A program made the translations under genes and the position numbers. A stretch of DNA of 60,653 nucleotides, taken from positions 1 to 60,653 of the forward strand of contig JAJZRV010000002.1 of assembly GCA_021850135.1 (NCBI GenBank). The letters are read 5' to 3'. The stretch is from Pseudomonadota bacterium. Lineage in GTDB: Bacteria; Pseudomonadota; Gammaproteobacteria; Burkholderiales; Ferrovaceae. Below, in pieces: positions 36,964 to 45,623 of the stretch. The number at the start of each line of letters is the position of its first letter. Position 1 is the first letter of the stretch. Below the pieces are notes generated by a model, which was not told the DNA's origin, did not search any database, and saw nothing but the letters and a program-made list of their open reading frames with translations.

Positions 36964-37524
36964 TCAGGACTTCGGGGGGAGCATGCGCTGAAGCAGATCA
37001 TCCCGCATCACCCATTGATGGTAGATGGCCGCGGCCACGTGCAGGCCAACAATGACCAGCAGGCCAATGGCCACGGCCTGATGCACATCCCCCAGCTCGT
37101 GCCCCCAATCCGACCCGCGAGGAGAAAGCGCGGGGAGTGGAATGAATCCCAGCAATTTCACATCCCAGCCCCGGGAAGAGGCGTTCGCCCAACCCATCAA
37201 CGGCAAGACCACCAGCACGGCATAAAGCAGTTTGTGGATGGCCTTTGCGGCAAACGCCTGCCAATGAGGCATGGGAACATCGGGTGGTGCCGGATTGAAG
37301 GCGCGCCAAAGCATCCGCAGGACAACCGTGGCGAGAATGAGCGTTCCAACGAACAGATGCCAGGCAATCAGACCATCCGGTCGCGTGTCCTTATGCACTT
37401 CAGGCATCGTCCACGCGATGGAGAATTCAACGATCAGCAGCGCCAGAACCAGCCAGTGGAACAATCTGGAAACTGCATCGTAACGATGTGGTGCAGCACT
37501 TTCGTTGTTCGGGTCACGGATCAT
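36964..37524 (-). CDS. Cytochrome b561-family membrane protein
   Basis: A 186-residue protein with four membrane helices and conserved His residues for two haems b: RLFHWLVLALLI (helix 1), GLIAWHLFVGTLIL (helix 2), HKLLYAVLVVLPL (helix 3) and VGLHVAAAIYHQWVMRDDLL (helix 4). It probably moves electrons between quinol and a periplasmic acceptor. The gap before the next plus-strand gene holds their divergent promoters. Confidence 0.9.
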   Translation of the reverse strand: MIRDPNNESAAPHRYDAVSRLFHWLVLALLIVEFSIAWTMPEVHKDTRPDGLIAWHLFVGTLILATVVLRMLWRAFNPAPPDVPMPHWQAFAAKAIHKLLYAVLVVLPLMGWANASSRGWDVKLLGFIPLPALSPRGSDWGHELGDVHQAVAIGLLVIVGLHVAAAIYHQWVMRDDLLQRMLPPKS

Positions 37525-37659
37525 GGTGTCCTCTCATCTCAAATACGCGTTATATACCAACGTCGGTTCATGCGGAAGGGGGCCATCCCGGCGCTATTGT
37601 CACATCCGACGTGTTGGCTGATAATGAAATCCGGCTATTGCGCGGAAGCTCTCTCCGCC

Positions 37660-38070
37660 ATGGAAAATAGATCGTCAAGTTTCCCCACGGAAAAACCCCT
37701 CCTGATGGCAGTGGAGGACGATGACAACATTGCCTACCTGCTGCAATTCCTGCTTGAACGCGAAGGCTATTCCGTAAGAATGGCCCGGAACGGCAACGAG
37801 GCCAGGCAGCTCATCGACGAACTGCCGCCGCCGCAGCTGGTCATCCTGGACATCATGGTGCCCTACTTTGACGGTTTTGAGCTGCTTCAGCTTATTCGTG
37901 AAAAATCTGACTGGGCCAGTACACCCGTCATCATGCTGACGGCAAAATCCCAGGAAAGGGACATCGTGCGGGCACTGGACTCGGGGGCCTCAGACTATAT
38001 CGTGAAACCCTTCCTTCCCGAGGAATTGAAAGCCAGGGTCCGCCGCTGGGTTCGGGTGGTGGGAAAATGA
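37660..38070 (+). CDS. Single-domain response regulator, first gene of a GT2/YaiO cluster
   Basis: A 136-residue receiver with no output domain. Acidic pair VEDDDN, phospho-acceptor in LVILDIMVPYFDGFEL, MLTAKSQERD and YIVKPFLP are all intact. It probably controls the downstream membrane machinery by protein contact. ATG 37660 has GGAAG upstream; ATG 37624 is an alternative. The stop overlaps the YaiO start by four bases. Confidence 0.88.
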   Translation: MENRSSSFPTEKPLLMAVEDDDNIAYLLQFLLEREGYSVRMARNGNEARQLIDELPPPQLVILDIMVPYFDGFELLQLIREKSDWASTPVIMLTAKSQERDIVRALDSGASDYIVKPFLPEELKARVRRWVRVVGK

Positions 38071-38849
38071 GGAACGGGACACTCAGCGTCCTGCTGCTGC
38101 TCGTTGCTGCTGCTCCCGCCATGTCGCTGGCAATTGACCAGCTCGCCACGTTTTCAAAAGATGAAGCCGAACTGGGTTTCAGCCACGATGACCTCGACAA
38201 GGGATACAACAACTGGAACAGTCATTACCTCGACCTGTCCCACCGGTTTGGCGACAGAAACCTGATTTATGGCGAAGTGCGCGAAACAGAGCGCTTCAAT
38301 CTGCATGACCGGGAAATTTCCGGGGGCTACTACATGCCGCTGGACGCGACCTGGACGGGCCTGATCGAAGCCAGTGCCAGTCCGGACCATAACGTGCTCC
38401 CCCAAAACTCGATATTCGGACAACTGCAGAAGTCGTTTCAGGATGGCTGGGACGTTCAGGCCGGTTTGCGCCATAGCCGGTATAACCTGGCACCGGTGGA
38501 CATGACGGTGCTGACGGGTGAGCGCTACTGGAGCAACTTCCGGGCTTCCTACGCCCTCTACATGGCCAAGCTGGACGGATCGGGCACCGCCTCGAGTCAT
38601 GTGGGGCAGCTCAGCTATTACTACGCGGATCGTGATTTCATGACCCTGGGTTTTGGAACAGGCCGGCAGATCGAAAGCCTGGGCCCCGGGCTGGGCATAC
38701 TGACGGCCGACGTGACCAGCAGCCTGAGCCTGTCCGGACGCCATTGGATCGATCCGCAATGGGCGATCAGCTATGAAGCGATATCCGAGCGACTGAGCAA
38801 TCTTTATTCACGCCAGGGAGTCAGGCTTGGTCTCCGCCGCGCATTTTGA
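38067..38849 (+). CDS. YaiO-family outer-membrane beta-barrel protein
   Basis: A 260-residue exported protein: signal peptide (to about residue 22), then alternating aromatic/charged beta strands ending in a C-terminal RAF (aromatic last residue, typical of barrels). SHDDLDKGYNNWNSHYLDLS, ISGGYYMPLDATWTGLIEAS and WAISYEAISERLSNLYSRQG resemble YaiO. YaiO-like barrels occur beside glycosyltransferases and are plausible polysaccharide ports. Overlaps both neighbours. Confidence 0.78.
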   Translation: MRNGTLSVLLLLVAAAPAMSLAIDQLATFSKDEAELGFSHDDLDKGYNNWNSHYLDLSHRFGDRNLIYGEVRETERFNLHDREISGGYYMPLDATWTGLIEASASPDHNVLPQNSIFGQLQKSFQDGWDVQAGLRHSRYNLAPVDMTVLTGERYWSNFRASYALYMAKLDGSGTASSHVGQLSYYYADRDFMTLGFGTGRQIESLGPGLGILTADVTSSLSLSGRHWIDPQWAISYEAISERLSNLYSRQGVRLGLRRAF

Positions 38850-39906
38850 TGCGATCCTCTGGTTTGTTTCATTGACCGGCATTGCCGTGTTTTCCCTGAC
38901 GCTGTTGATGGTTTTTCGGATTGTGTGGTTGCGTTTCTCGCACAATTCGCGTGCCCGGCGTGAAAAAAAGTTTCTGGAATTATGGCGTCCGCTCATGATG
39001 AGCGGGATTTCCGGCAGTGAAACGGGCTATCCGCCACTGCGCATGGACGACGCTGAATTTTTTCTGGACCTGTGGAACCACTTGCATGAATCGGTAAAGG
39101 GGCCGGCAAAATCGCGCTTGAACAATCTTGCAGTCCGGTGCGGCATGGCGGCCCATGCGCACGCATTGCTTCACAGAAGCGGGCTTCGTCCGCGCCTCAT
39201 GGCACTGATCACCCTTGGAAACCTGCGGGAAAATTCTGCATGGAGCGACATCCTTCCCCTGGCGAAGAAGCCTGACACGATACTTTCGTTCACGGCATTG
39301 GGAGCGCTGCTTCGCATCAATGCCAACGCCGCGCTCGGCGAGTTGAAGATGCAACTGGTCGATCGCACGGACTGGCCCACTGCGCAACTGGCTATCCTGA
39401 TCCAGGAGTCTGGCGCAATGGCATCGACTTTCGAGCTGGTGGACGCGGCCCTCCAGCTTTCCGGCTCAACCCGGCCTGAGGACATTCGTAAGTTGCAACG
39501 GCTGCTGCGGATTTTTGTCGTCGTTCCCACGCACCTGAAATTGCCGGCGGTGCGAACCATTCTTTCATCTGCTACGGACAGTGAACTGATCGCGCAGTGT
39601 CTGAAGTACCTTTGCGAGCCGGAAGATTTGCCATGCATCCGCACGTATGCCGAACACCCGGTCTGGTTTGTGCGATTGCAGGCTGCGCATGCCCTGGGCC
39701 GGATTGGTGCGACAAGCGACCTGCCACTTCTGCAGAAACTGTTGCGTGATCCGGTCTGGGACGTGCGCCATCGCAGTGCTGATGCCATCGTCGCCTTGAT
39801 GCGCAAGGATGGGAAGGCGCTTGCCGGCCTGCTTGCGACACTCACGGATCCCTTTGCGCGGGACATGTTGACCATGTCCATGGCAGAAAGCAGGGTGGCG
39901 CAATGA
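38827..39906 (+). CDS. Membrane-anchored HEAT-repeat protein
   Basis: A 359-residue protein with an N-terminal membrane helix (about 9-31) and a long helical cytoplasmic region of HEAT-type repeats; the clearest are near the C-terminus (WFVRLQAAHALGRIGATSDL, then VWDVRHRSADAIVALMRKDG). It begins at TTG 38827, with AGGGAG 7 bases upstream, inside the YaiO gene, and overlaps the GT2 gene by four bases. It may be a scaffold between the synthase and the regulators. Function unknown. Confidence 0.75.
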   Translation: MVSAAHFDAILWFVSLTGIAVFSLTLLMVFRIVWLRFSHNSRARREKKFLELWRPLMMSGISGSETGYPPLRMDDAEFFLDLWNHLHESVKGPAKSRLNNLAVRCGMAAHAHALLHRSGLRPRLMALITLGNLRENSAWSDILPLAKKPDTILSFTALGALLRINANAALGELKMQLVDRTDWPTAQLAILIQESGAMASTFELVDAALQLSGSTRPEDIRKLQRLLRIFVVVPTHLKLPAVRTILSSATDSELIAQCLKYLCEPEDLPCIRTYAEHPVWFVRLQAAHALGRIGATSDLPLLQKLLRDPVWDVRHRSADAIVALMRKDGKALAGLLATLTDPFARDMLTMSMAESRVAQ

Positions 39907-41330
39907 ATCAGTACGCGGATATGGTGCTGGTCCTGGAATTATTTTTCCTGATTTATTTTGCCCTGCTCAATGGCGGATACCTGTTTCTCAATGCGGTGGC
40001 CATGATCAGCCTCAAGCGACAAATGGATCGCCAGGTTTATGCGGACCACCCCCGTATCTATACCGCCTTGAAGCCACCCGTCAGCCTGCTGGTGCCTGCA
40101 TACAACGAGGCCGCAACGATTGCGGCCTCGGTCCGCTCCATGCTCCAGCTCTCCTATGACGAGTTTGAAGTCATCGTCATCAATGATGGCTCCCTGGACG
40201 GCACGCTGGAGGAACTGCAACGTCAATTCGGGCTTGTTCCTTTTCCTGGAGCCTGCCGGAGCGGCATAAAAACACAGCCCGTGCGTGGCATGTGGTACTC
40301 GACCGTGCACCGGAATCTGCGCGTGATTGACAAGGAAAATGGGGGCAAGGCGGATTCCCTCAATGCCGGGATCAATGCATCCCGCTACCCGCTGTTTTGC
40401 GCTGTGGATGCTGATTCCATCCTGCAACGTAACAGCCTGGATCTGATCGTGGAACCTTTCGTCGAGGATGATCGCACCATTGCGGCTGGAGGCACCATCC
40501 GCATCCTGAATGGGTGCAAAGCAAGCGACGGTTTCCTGGTTTCCGTCGGTCTGCCCAACAAGCTGCTTCCCATGCTGCAAATCGTGGAATACCTGCGTGC
40601 CTTCCTGTTTGGGCGGCTGGGATGGTCTCCCCTCAATGCCATGCTGGTCATTTCCGGCGCCTTCGGACTCTTCAGGAAATCAAGCGTCATTGAGGTCGGG
40701 GGGTACAGAACCGATACCGTCGGCGAAGACATGGAGCTGGTCATGCGCCTGCACCGCATCCATCGCCAAAAGCGCATTCCTTACCGCATCGTGTTTGTCC
40801 CCAACCCGATATGCTGGACGGAGGCGCCAGAATCCTTGCGCGTACTCAAGAACCAGAGAATGCGATGGCAGCGCGGCCTGTCAGAGAGTCTCCTGATGAA
40901 CCGGACACTGCTCTTTTCCAGGAACGGCGGATGGGTGGGCTGGATCGCCTTTCCCTTTACCTTCGTTTTTGAGTGGGCCGGGGTGTTCATCGAACTTGCC
41001 GGGTACATGTTCATATTCGCAGGATTTTGGCTCGGTATCGTTTCTGGTGCTGCACTGCTGGCATTTGCCGTGGTGTCGGTGTTACTGGGGGTCTTGTTGT
41101 CGGTCAGTGCCTTGCTGATGGAAGAGATGTCGTTTCATCTTTACCCGCGCTACCGGCAGTTATTCTGGCTTCTGGCGATGGCGGTCCTGGAGAATTTTGG
41201 CTATCGCCAGTTGAACCTTGTCTGGCGCTTTCATGGCATGCTGCGCTGGTTGTTTGGAACCCAGGCCCAGTGGGGAAAGATGACCAGGAGCGCAAAGTGG
41301 AACAGGAGCATCAGGCCAGATAAGTCCTGA
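39903..41330 (+). CDS. Processive family 2 glycosyltransferase (polysaccharide synthase-like)
   Basis: A 475-residue inner-membrane enzyme. One N-terminal membrane segment is followed by a GT-A domain with VSLLVPAYNEAATI, VINDGSLDGT, FCAVDADSIL, GEDMELVMRLHR and the processive signature NQRMRWQRGL (Q-x2-R-W), then three to four C-terminal membrane segments. This resembles PgaC/HasA-type synthases. The donor sugar is unknown. No deacetylase or PilZ protein is beside it. The 3' end overlaps the convergent response regulator by 20 bases. Confidence 0.88.
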   Translation: MNQYADMVLVLELFFLIYFALLNGGYLFLNAVAMISLKRQMDRQVYADHPRIYTALKPPVSLLVPAYNEAATIAASVRSMLQLSYDEFEVIVINDGSLDGTLEELQRQFGLVPFPGACRSGIKTQPVRGMWYSTVHRNLRVIDKENGGKADSLNAGINASRYPLFCAVDADSILQRNSLDLIVEPFVEDDRTIAAGGTIRILNGCKASDGFLVSVGLPNKLLPMLQIVEYLRAFLFGRLGWSPLNAMLVISGAFGLFRKSSVIEVGGYRTDTVGEDMELVMRLHRIHRQKRIPYRIVFVPNPICWTEAPESLRVLKNQRMRWQRGLSESLLMNRTLLFSRNGGWVGWIAFPFTFVFEWAGVFIELAGYMFIFAGFWLGIVSGAALLAFAVVSVLLGVLLSVSALLMEEMSFHLYPRYRQLFWLLAMAVLENFGYRQLNLVWRFHGMLRWLFGTQAQWGKMTRSAKWNRSIRPDKS

Positions 41331-41676
41331 TTAGCGGAAGAAAGTCTGATGGCAGGATGGGCTTTGTAATGTAATCCATCATTCCGGACGCCAGGGCTGT
41401 CTTTCTGGATTCCGCAGAAGCAAAAGAGCTGACGCCGATGATCGGAATGTGCTTTGTTGCGTGGTCTGCCCGGATCAGGCGCGTTGCTTCAAACCCATCC
41501 ATTTCCGGCATCTGGATGTCCATCAGGATGAGGTCCGGCAGTTCCGTCCTCGACATTTCCACAGCCTGTTTTCCATTTTCTGCAATGCAGGTGGAAATGC
41601 CCGCGCCATGCAATATGAATTCCATCAGATAGCGGTTATTGGCGTTGTCCTCAACGATCAGGATCTTTTGGGTCAT
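41311..41676 (-). CDS. Single-domain response regulator (CheY-like)
   Basis: A 121-residue receiver: ILIVEDNANNRYLMEFIL, phospho-Asp in LPDLILMDIQMPEMDGFEA, and YITKPILPSD. No output domain. It lies just downstream of the histidine kinase and is probably its partner; DivK-like single receivers are common beside hybrid-type kinases. Overlaps the 3' end of the GT2 gene. Confidence 0.92.
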   Translation of the reverse strand: MTQKILIVEDNANNRYLMEFILHGAGISTCIAENGKQAVEMSRTELPDLILMDIQMPEMDGFEATRLIRADHATKHIPIIGVSSFASAESRKTALASGMMDYITKPILPSDFLPLIRTYLA

Positions 41677-41693
41677 GATGTTCCATTGTTCCT

Positions 41694-43163
41694 CTAGATG
41701 GGAACCGTAAACGTGAATGTCGATCCAACCCCGGGTTTGCTTTTGACGTGAATATCCCCCCCCATCATCTCCAGGAGTTTTTTGCTTAAGTAGAGCCCAA
41801 GCCCGGTTCCCTCATGAAGTTTGTGGTAGGAAGCGTCAATCTGGTGAAAGGCCTGAAACAACTTCGAAATCTGGTCTTCTGGAATGCCAATGCCCTGATC
41901 GCTCACAGAGACTGCGCATCTGCCTTCATGAAGCCTTACCTCAATGGAAATGACGCCATGGTCTGAAAACTTGATGGCGTTAGTAACCAGATTCAGCAGG
42001 ATCTGGTATATTTTTCGGCGATCCGCCAGGATAGGAATGGGCTGATGTTCGGTGCACCGGTCTTTCAGGACAAGCGCCTTTTTTTCGGCATGAGGTTTTA
42101 CCGTCGCAAAAGCTTCATGGATCACTTCGCAAAGATCAAATCGTTCGATGTCGAGCTTTGCCTTGCCTGCCTCGATGCGGGAAAGATCCAGAAGATCATT
42201 GATCAATGCAAGCAGGTGCATTGCCGAATCCTCGACCATGCCGATCTGTTTTTTTTGATCTTCGTTCAGCGGCCCGGAAATGCCATGGCGCATGATGTTT
42301 GAAAAACCGATGATCGAGTTCAATGGCGTACGCAGTTCGTGGCTCATGGAGGAGAGGAACTCGTTCTTGAACTGGTCCGATTTCACGAGTGCCGTGTTGG
42401 CTTCTTCCAGGTCCCTGTTGCGCGATTCGAGTGCTGCATTGAGCTGGCTGCGTTCCCTGAGCATGGTCTCGCGAAGCCTGAACTCGTTGGCCATGGAGCG
42501 CGCAATCAGTACGATCATCAGCAGCATGATTGCAATGGTCAGCCCGTCAAAAATAAACAGTTTCCTTGATTCCTGGTTGACCACGCCTTCGCGCTCGACA
42601 AGCAGCCTGTTTTCTTCGTCGACGATGCGTGCAACCGCTGATTCGATCCGGCCGTTGATTTCGCTGCCATATCCATCTGAAACGCGCTTCTGGGCGTCTT
42701 TCGGGCCTTGCTCCCGATAGAGTCGCACCTGCCTCGCGCTTTCCTCAAGTCGCTGCCTTAACGCTTCCCTCAGTGGGAGCAGGTTGTTCTGCTGGATGGG
42801 GTTATCCGAGGTCAGCCGGACCAGATTGTCATACTGGGCCATCAAGGTGTTGCGCATGCGCTCATAGGGTTTCAGGAAGGTTTCGTTTCCCGCGATGACG
42901 TAGGCGCGGACCGCACTGGATCCATCGATCGCATTGATCAACAAGTCATCGGTGAGGACCTGGATGGCGAGAGTGTGCGTCACCCTGCGATGGCTTTCCA
43001 GGAAGTTGATATTCTGGAACACGATCTGCGCGCCAAGAACGACGACTGCCATCAGGCTCAGGGTAAAAATCAGGCCGAGTTTGAGATCGTGCTTCTGGAT
43101 CTTGATGACAGGGGTCGCGGGCATGGTCAACATCTCATCGGAAGTCACAGACGTTGGAACCAT
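41694..43163 (-). CDS. CHASE3-domain sensor histidine kinase
   Basis: A 489-residue membrane kinase. Membrane helix about 28-48, a CHASE3 periplasmic region (about 50-195), second helix about 205-220, coiled coil, then HisKA with H-box FLSSMSHELRTPLNS, N-box LNLVTNAIKFS, G1 VSDQGIGIP and G2 GTGLGLYLSKKLLEMMGG. All catalytic motifs are intact. With the receiver downstream it forms a two-component pair facing the GT2 cluster. Upstream DNA looks somewhat less GC-rich by eye than the left half of the window. Confidence 0.92.
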   Translation of the reverse strand: MVPTSVTSDEMLTMPATPVIKIQKHDLKLGLIFTLSLMAVVVLGAQIVFQNINFLESHRRVTHTLAIQVLTDDLLINAIDGSSAVRAYVIAGNETFLKPYERMRNTLMAQYDNLVRLTSDNPIQQNNLLPLREALRQRLEESARQVRLYREQGPKDAQKRVSDGYGSEINGRIESAVARIVDEENRLLVEREGVVNQESRKLFIFDGLTIAIMLLMIVLIARSMANEFRLRETMLRERSQLNAALESRNRDLEEANTALVKSDQFKNEFLSSMSHELRTPLNSIIGFSNIMRHGISGPLNEDQKKQIGMVEDSAMHLLALINDLLDLSRIEAGKAKLDIERFDLCEVIHEAFATVKPHAEKKALVLKDRCTEHQPIPILADRRKIYQILLNLVTNAIKFSDHGVISIEVRLHEGRCAVSVSDQGIGIPEDQISKLFQAFHQIDASYHKLHEGTGLGLYLSKKLLEMMGGDIHVKSKPGVGSTFTFTVPI

Positions 43164-43221
43164 GATGCGTCATGGTCGGCAGATTGGGCAAGGAAATCCC
43201 GCTGGAGAGATTTCATTTCGA

Positions 43222-43246
43222 GGGGGGCTCGTGGGCGAGCAGCCCC
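43222..43246 (-). terminator. GC-rich hairpin after psiF-like gene
   Basis: GGGGGCT (43222-43228) and AGCCCCC (43240-43246) form a 7-bp stem between the psiF-like stop and the histidine kinase start on the minus strand. There is no T-run, so it may only slow transcription. Confidence 0.4.
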
Positions 43247-43271
43247 CACCCCTGCCAGTTATTTCAAGAGT

Positions 43272-43571
43272 CTATTTTCCCGCCTTGGCGTCCGCCTCGC
43301 ACTTCTTCATGAAGGCGGCTTTGGCCGCGCCTGCCAGGGGTTTGCCATTCTTGCCGACGGCCTTTTCCTCACAGGCCGATTTTGGGGCTGCGGCTTTGGC
43401 ATCGGCCTCGCATTTTTTCATGAAGGAAGCCTTGGCAGCACCTGCCAGGGGCTTGCCATTCCTGTCGATCGCTTTTGCTTCGCAACCCGCGGGTTGCGCC
43501 GCATCCGGGGCTGCCATGGCCGCATTGAAAACCAGCAGGCCAAAGAGGATGGACGCAATCATTTTCTTCAT
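43272..43571 (-). CDS. PsiF-repeat secreted protein, two repeats
   Basis: A 99-residue protein with a signal peptide (MKKMIASILFGLLVFNAAMA) and two near-identical PsiF units of about 30 residues: CEAKAIDRNGKPLAGAAKAS and CEEKAVGKNGKPLAGAAKAA, each ending FMKKCEADAK. Each unit has two cysteines. PsiF of E. coli is induced by phosphate starvation; function unknown. ATG has AAGGAG upstream. The DNA of the repeats is also similar, giving direct repeats. Confidence 0.9.
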   Translation of the reverse strand: MKKMIASILFGLLVFNAAMAAPDAAQPAGCEAKAIDRNGKPLAGAAKASFMKKCEADAKAAAPKSACEEKAVGKNGKPLAGAAKAAFMKKCEADAKAGK

Positions 43572-43817
43572 AAGGTTCTCCTTGAGTGATCGGGCGTGGC
43601 TGATTATAAGCTTGAAAAAAATGCGGTCGCAATCCGGCGGCAGTCATCGGAAATTAGAAATAGATACAATAAAAATGCGTCCACAACTATTTGAAATGCC
43701 GAAAATTTATGATATGAATGGCGTGCGGTTGAAGCCGGCGCCCTTGTTGCGTTGCAATAGGGCGGGCGTGAATTCAGCGACCGGGGTCTGTCCTTTCAAC
43801 ATGTTTCGGAGAATAAA

Positions 43818-43904
43818 ATGGAAATGGTCTGGGTGGAGTTTGGCGTGATCTGGGGGTTTGCCATCCTCATGGTGCTGCTTGAGACAAACAGAAGCAAAAG
43901 ATAG
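43818..43904 (+). CDS. 28-residue single-pass membrane microprotein
   Basis: A short ORF, MEMVWVEFGVIWGFAILMVL then LETNRSKR, with a hydrophobic helix and a positively charged end (inside-positive C-terminus). GGAG lies 8 bases before the ATG. It lies in a 444-base gap (43572-44015) otherwise free of genes. I do not recognise it. Translation is a prediction. Confidence 0.5.
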   Translation: MEMVWVEFGVIWGFAILMVLLETNRSKR

Positions 43905-43943
43905 TCCAGCGCACCACATCACCGCGTAATACCTGACGTACCC

Positions 43944-43977
43944 ACGAAGCCCCTGCCAGAAATGGCCGGGGCTTCGT
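43944..43977. terminator. Long hairpin with a GAAA tetraloop
   Basis: ACGAAGCCCC (43944-43953) pairs with GGGGCTTCGT (43968-43977); inside, GCCA GAAA TGGC (43955-43966) extends the stem after one T/C mismatch, giving a 14-bp stem with a stable GNRA loop. It lies between the microprotein ORF and the convergent amidohydrolase stop. No U-tract follows on either strand. Confidence 0.6.
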
Positions 43978-44015
43978 CCTGATGTGCGTCCCAACCAGTA
44001 ACCTGTCTGGGCGCG

Positions 44016-45401
44016 TCAGTTCCGTGCCGCCCACCGGGCTTTCAGGGCATCGCGTGGAATTTCCTTACCCCGCAGGTAGACCCTGGCGATGCGGCGCGTA
44101 TTGGAAATGTCATCCAGCGGATTGGCATCAAGCACGATGAAGTCCGCACTCTTGCCCGGTGCCAGGGTGCCCAGTGCGTCGAGCCCCAGGATCGCTGCCG
44201 AGTTGCGGGTGCCGATCACCAGGGCCTGCATGGGCGTGAGTCCGACGCGCCTGACCAGGAGTTCCAGCTCGATGTGAGTGCCCAGACCAAAGAACTGGCC
44301 GCCGTTCATCCCGCCGGTGTCGGTACCCAGCCCCAGCAGCACGCCCGCAGCCTGCAGCTTTGCGGTATTGCGCAAGCTCATCTCCGCCAGCGCGCGTGCA
44401 TGTGCCACCGCCTGGGGAGGGGCCGCAGGGTCGGATGAAAACTGTCCGGCAAGTTCCTTCAGGTCGTCCGCCGTGTAGATGTCGCGCAATATCGGGTCAT
44501 CAAGCCATGCGGGGCGGGAGGTGTAAAGCGCCCGCCGTTCGCCCCAAAGGGTTTCAAGAAAGAACACGTTCGGTCGTGCCTTCAGAAGGGCGAGCAGTTC
44601 ATCGTCCACTTCCTTGTCCCGCACCATGTGGGCAAAACCGTCCACGTCCGCCCGCAGCAGGTCCTTCACGTCTGCCAGATAGACGATATGCGCCATCACC
44701 TTCAGATGGTGTCGGTGTGCCTCGTCAATGATCGCCCGGTAGAGTTCGGGCCGGAGTTTTTCCACCTTGCCGTCGCGGTCGTCCACCCAGATTTTCACCA
44801 TGTCGGGTTGATGGGCGGCGAGTTCACGCACGGCTTGGCGTGCCTGTGCTTCCGTCGTCACGCCGTAGATCGCGTCGCGCATGGCGCCACCCGGGCCCGC
44901 GGCTGGCATGGCAATGCCGCTGCCGGTGGTGAGGTAACGGGCGCCCGTTTGCGCCTCGGCGCGGACCCGGTAAGGCAGTCCTCCGCGTCCGGTCCCCGTC
45001 TCGAGGATCGCCGCCACGCCGAAAAACGCGAAGCGGTCGAGAATGTCGAGGAGGTTTTCCCGGGTGTAGTTGCTGGCCGAGAAGCTTCCGCCCTTGCGGT
45101 AACCCATGTGGACATGATCGTCCACGAGCGCGGGCATCACGGTCTTGCCGGAGAGGTCCACACGGACTGCACCGGGCGGGAGGGCGAGGGCCCCCTTTTG
45201 CCCAACCGCGGTGATCCTGCCGTTGGCGACGAGAAACGCGGCATTCTCGATCGGCGCACTGCCGTCGCCGGTGATGAGGCGGGCGCCTTCGAACACCGTG
45301 ACGGTATCCGGCCCCTCCTGGGGGGCGGCAGAGGCAACCCCTGCCAGCAACATGAGCAGTGTGGCAAGACGACGGAACGGCATGTGGTTTGTTTTGGACA
45401 T
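44016..45401 (-). CDS. Secreted amidohydrolase (imidazolonepropionase/prolidase-like)
   Basis: A 461-residue metal hydrolase with a signal peptide (RLATLLMLLAGVASA). TIM-barrel amidohydrolase motifs: MPALVDDHVHMGYRKGG (HxH), HLKVMAHIVYLADVKDLL, FAHMVRDKEVDDELL, and GLGTDTGGMNGGQFF, followed by the beta-sandwich return (GTLAPGKSADFIVLDANPL). It probably cleaves a cyclic amide or dipeptide in the periplasm. GAGAGGAAG precedes ATG 45401. Divergent from tetR with 222 bases between. Confidence 0.88.
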   Translation of the reverse strand: MSKTNHMPFRRLATLLMLLAGVASAAPQEGPDTVTVFEGARLITGDGSAPIENAAFLVANGRITAVGQKGALALPPGAVRVDLSGKTVMPALVDDHVHMGYRKGGSFSASNYTRENLLDILDRFAFFGVAAILETGTGRGGLPYRVRAEAQTGARYLTTGSGIAMPAAGPGGAMRDAIYGVTTEAQARQAVRELAAHQPDMVKIWVDDRDGKVEKLRPELYRAIIDEAHRHHLKVMAHIVYLADVKDLLRADVDGFAHMVRDKEVDDELLALLKARPNVFFLETLWGERRALYTSRPAWLDDPILRDIYTADDLKELAGQFSSDPAAPPQAVAHARALAEMSLRNTAKLQAAGVLLGLGTDTGGMNGGQFFGLGTHIELELLVRRVGLTPMQALVIGTRNSAAILGLDALGTLAPGKSADFIVLDANPLDDISNTRRIARVYLRGKEIPRDALKARWAARN

Positions 45402-45570
45402 GGCTTCCTCTCCCCGGGATGCGCCAGTGTGTACGACTGGCCGGTTTATGGCAATTCATTGCGTAATCTTCGGCAGCCCCGGCAAGTCTTCCTTATAATT
45501 CACGAATTATCGCAACCATCGCGACCCCGTCGGTGAAATCACGGGCTGGGTGTGTGAAGGACAAAACGAC

Positions 45571-45598
45571 TTGACTGATCGGTAAAGAGGCGTATAGT
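45571..45598 (+). promoter_or_regulatory. tetR promoter with overlapping operator
   Basis: TTGACT (45571-45576) and TATAGT (45593-45598) with a 16-base spacer. The 14 bases TTGACTGATCGGTA (45571-45584) are, in reverse complement, nearly the same as the site before the RND pump (11 of 14 positions), so the repressor would cover the -35 and autoregulate. Confidence 0.7.
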
Positions 45599-45623
45599 AG
45601 CCCGCAAGGAGCAGATTGAAGTT

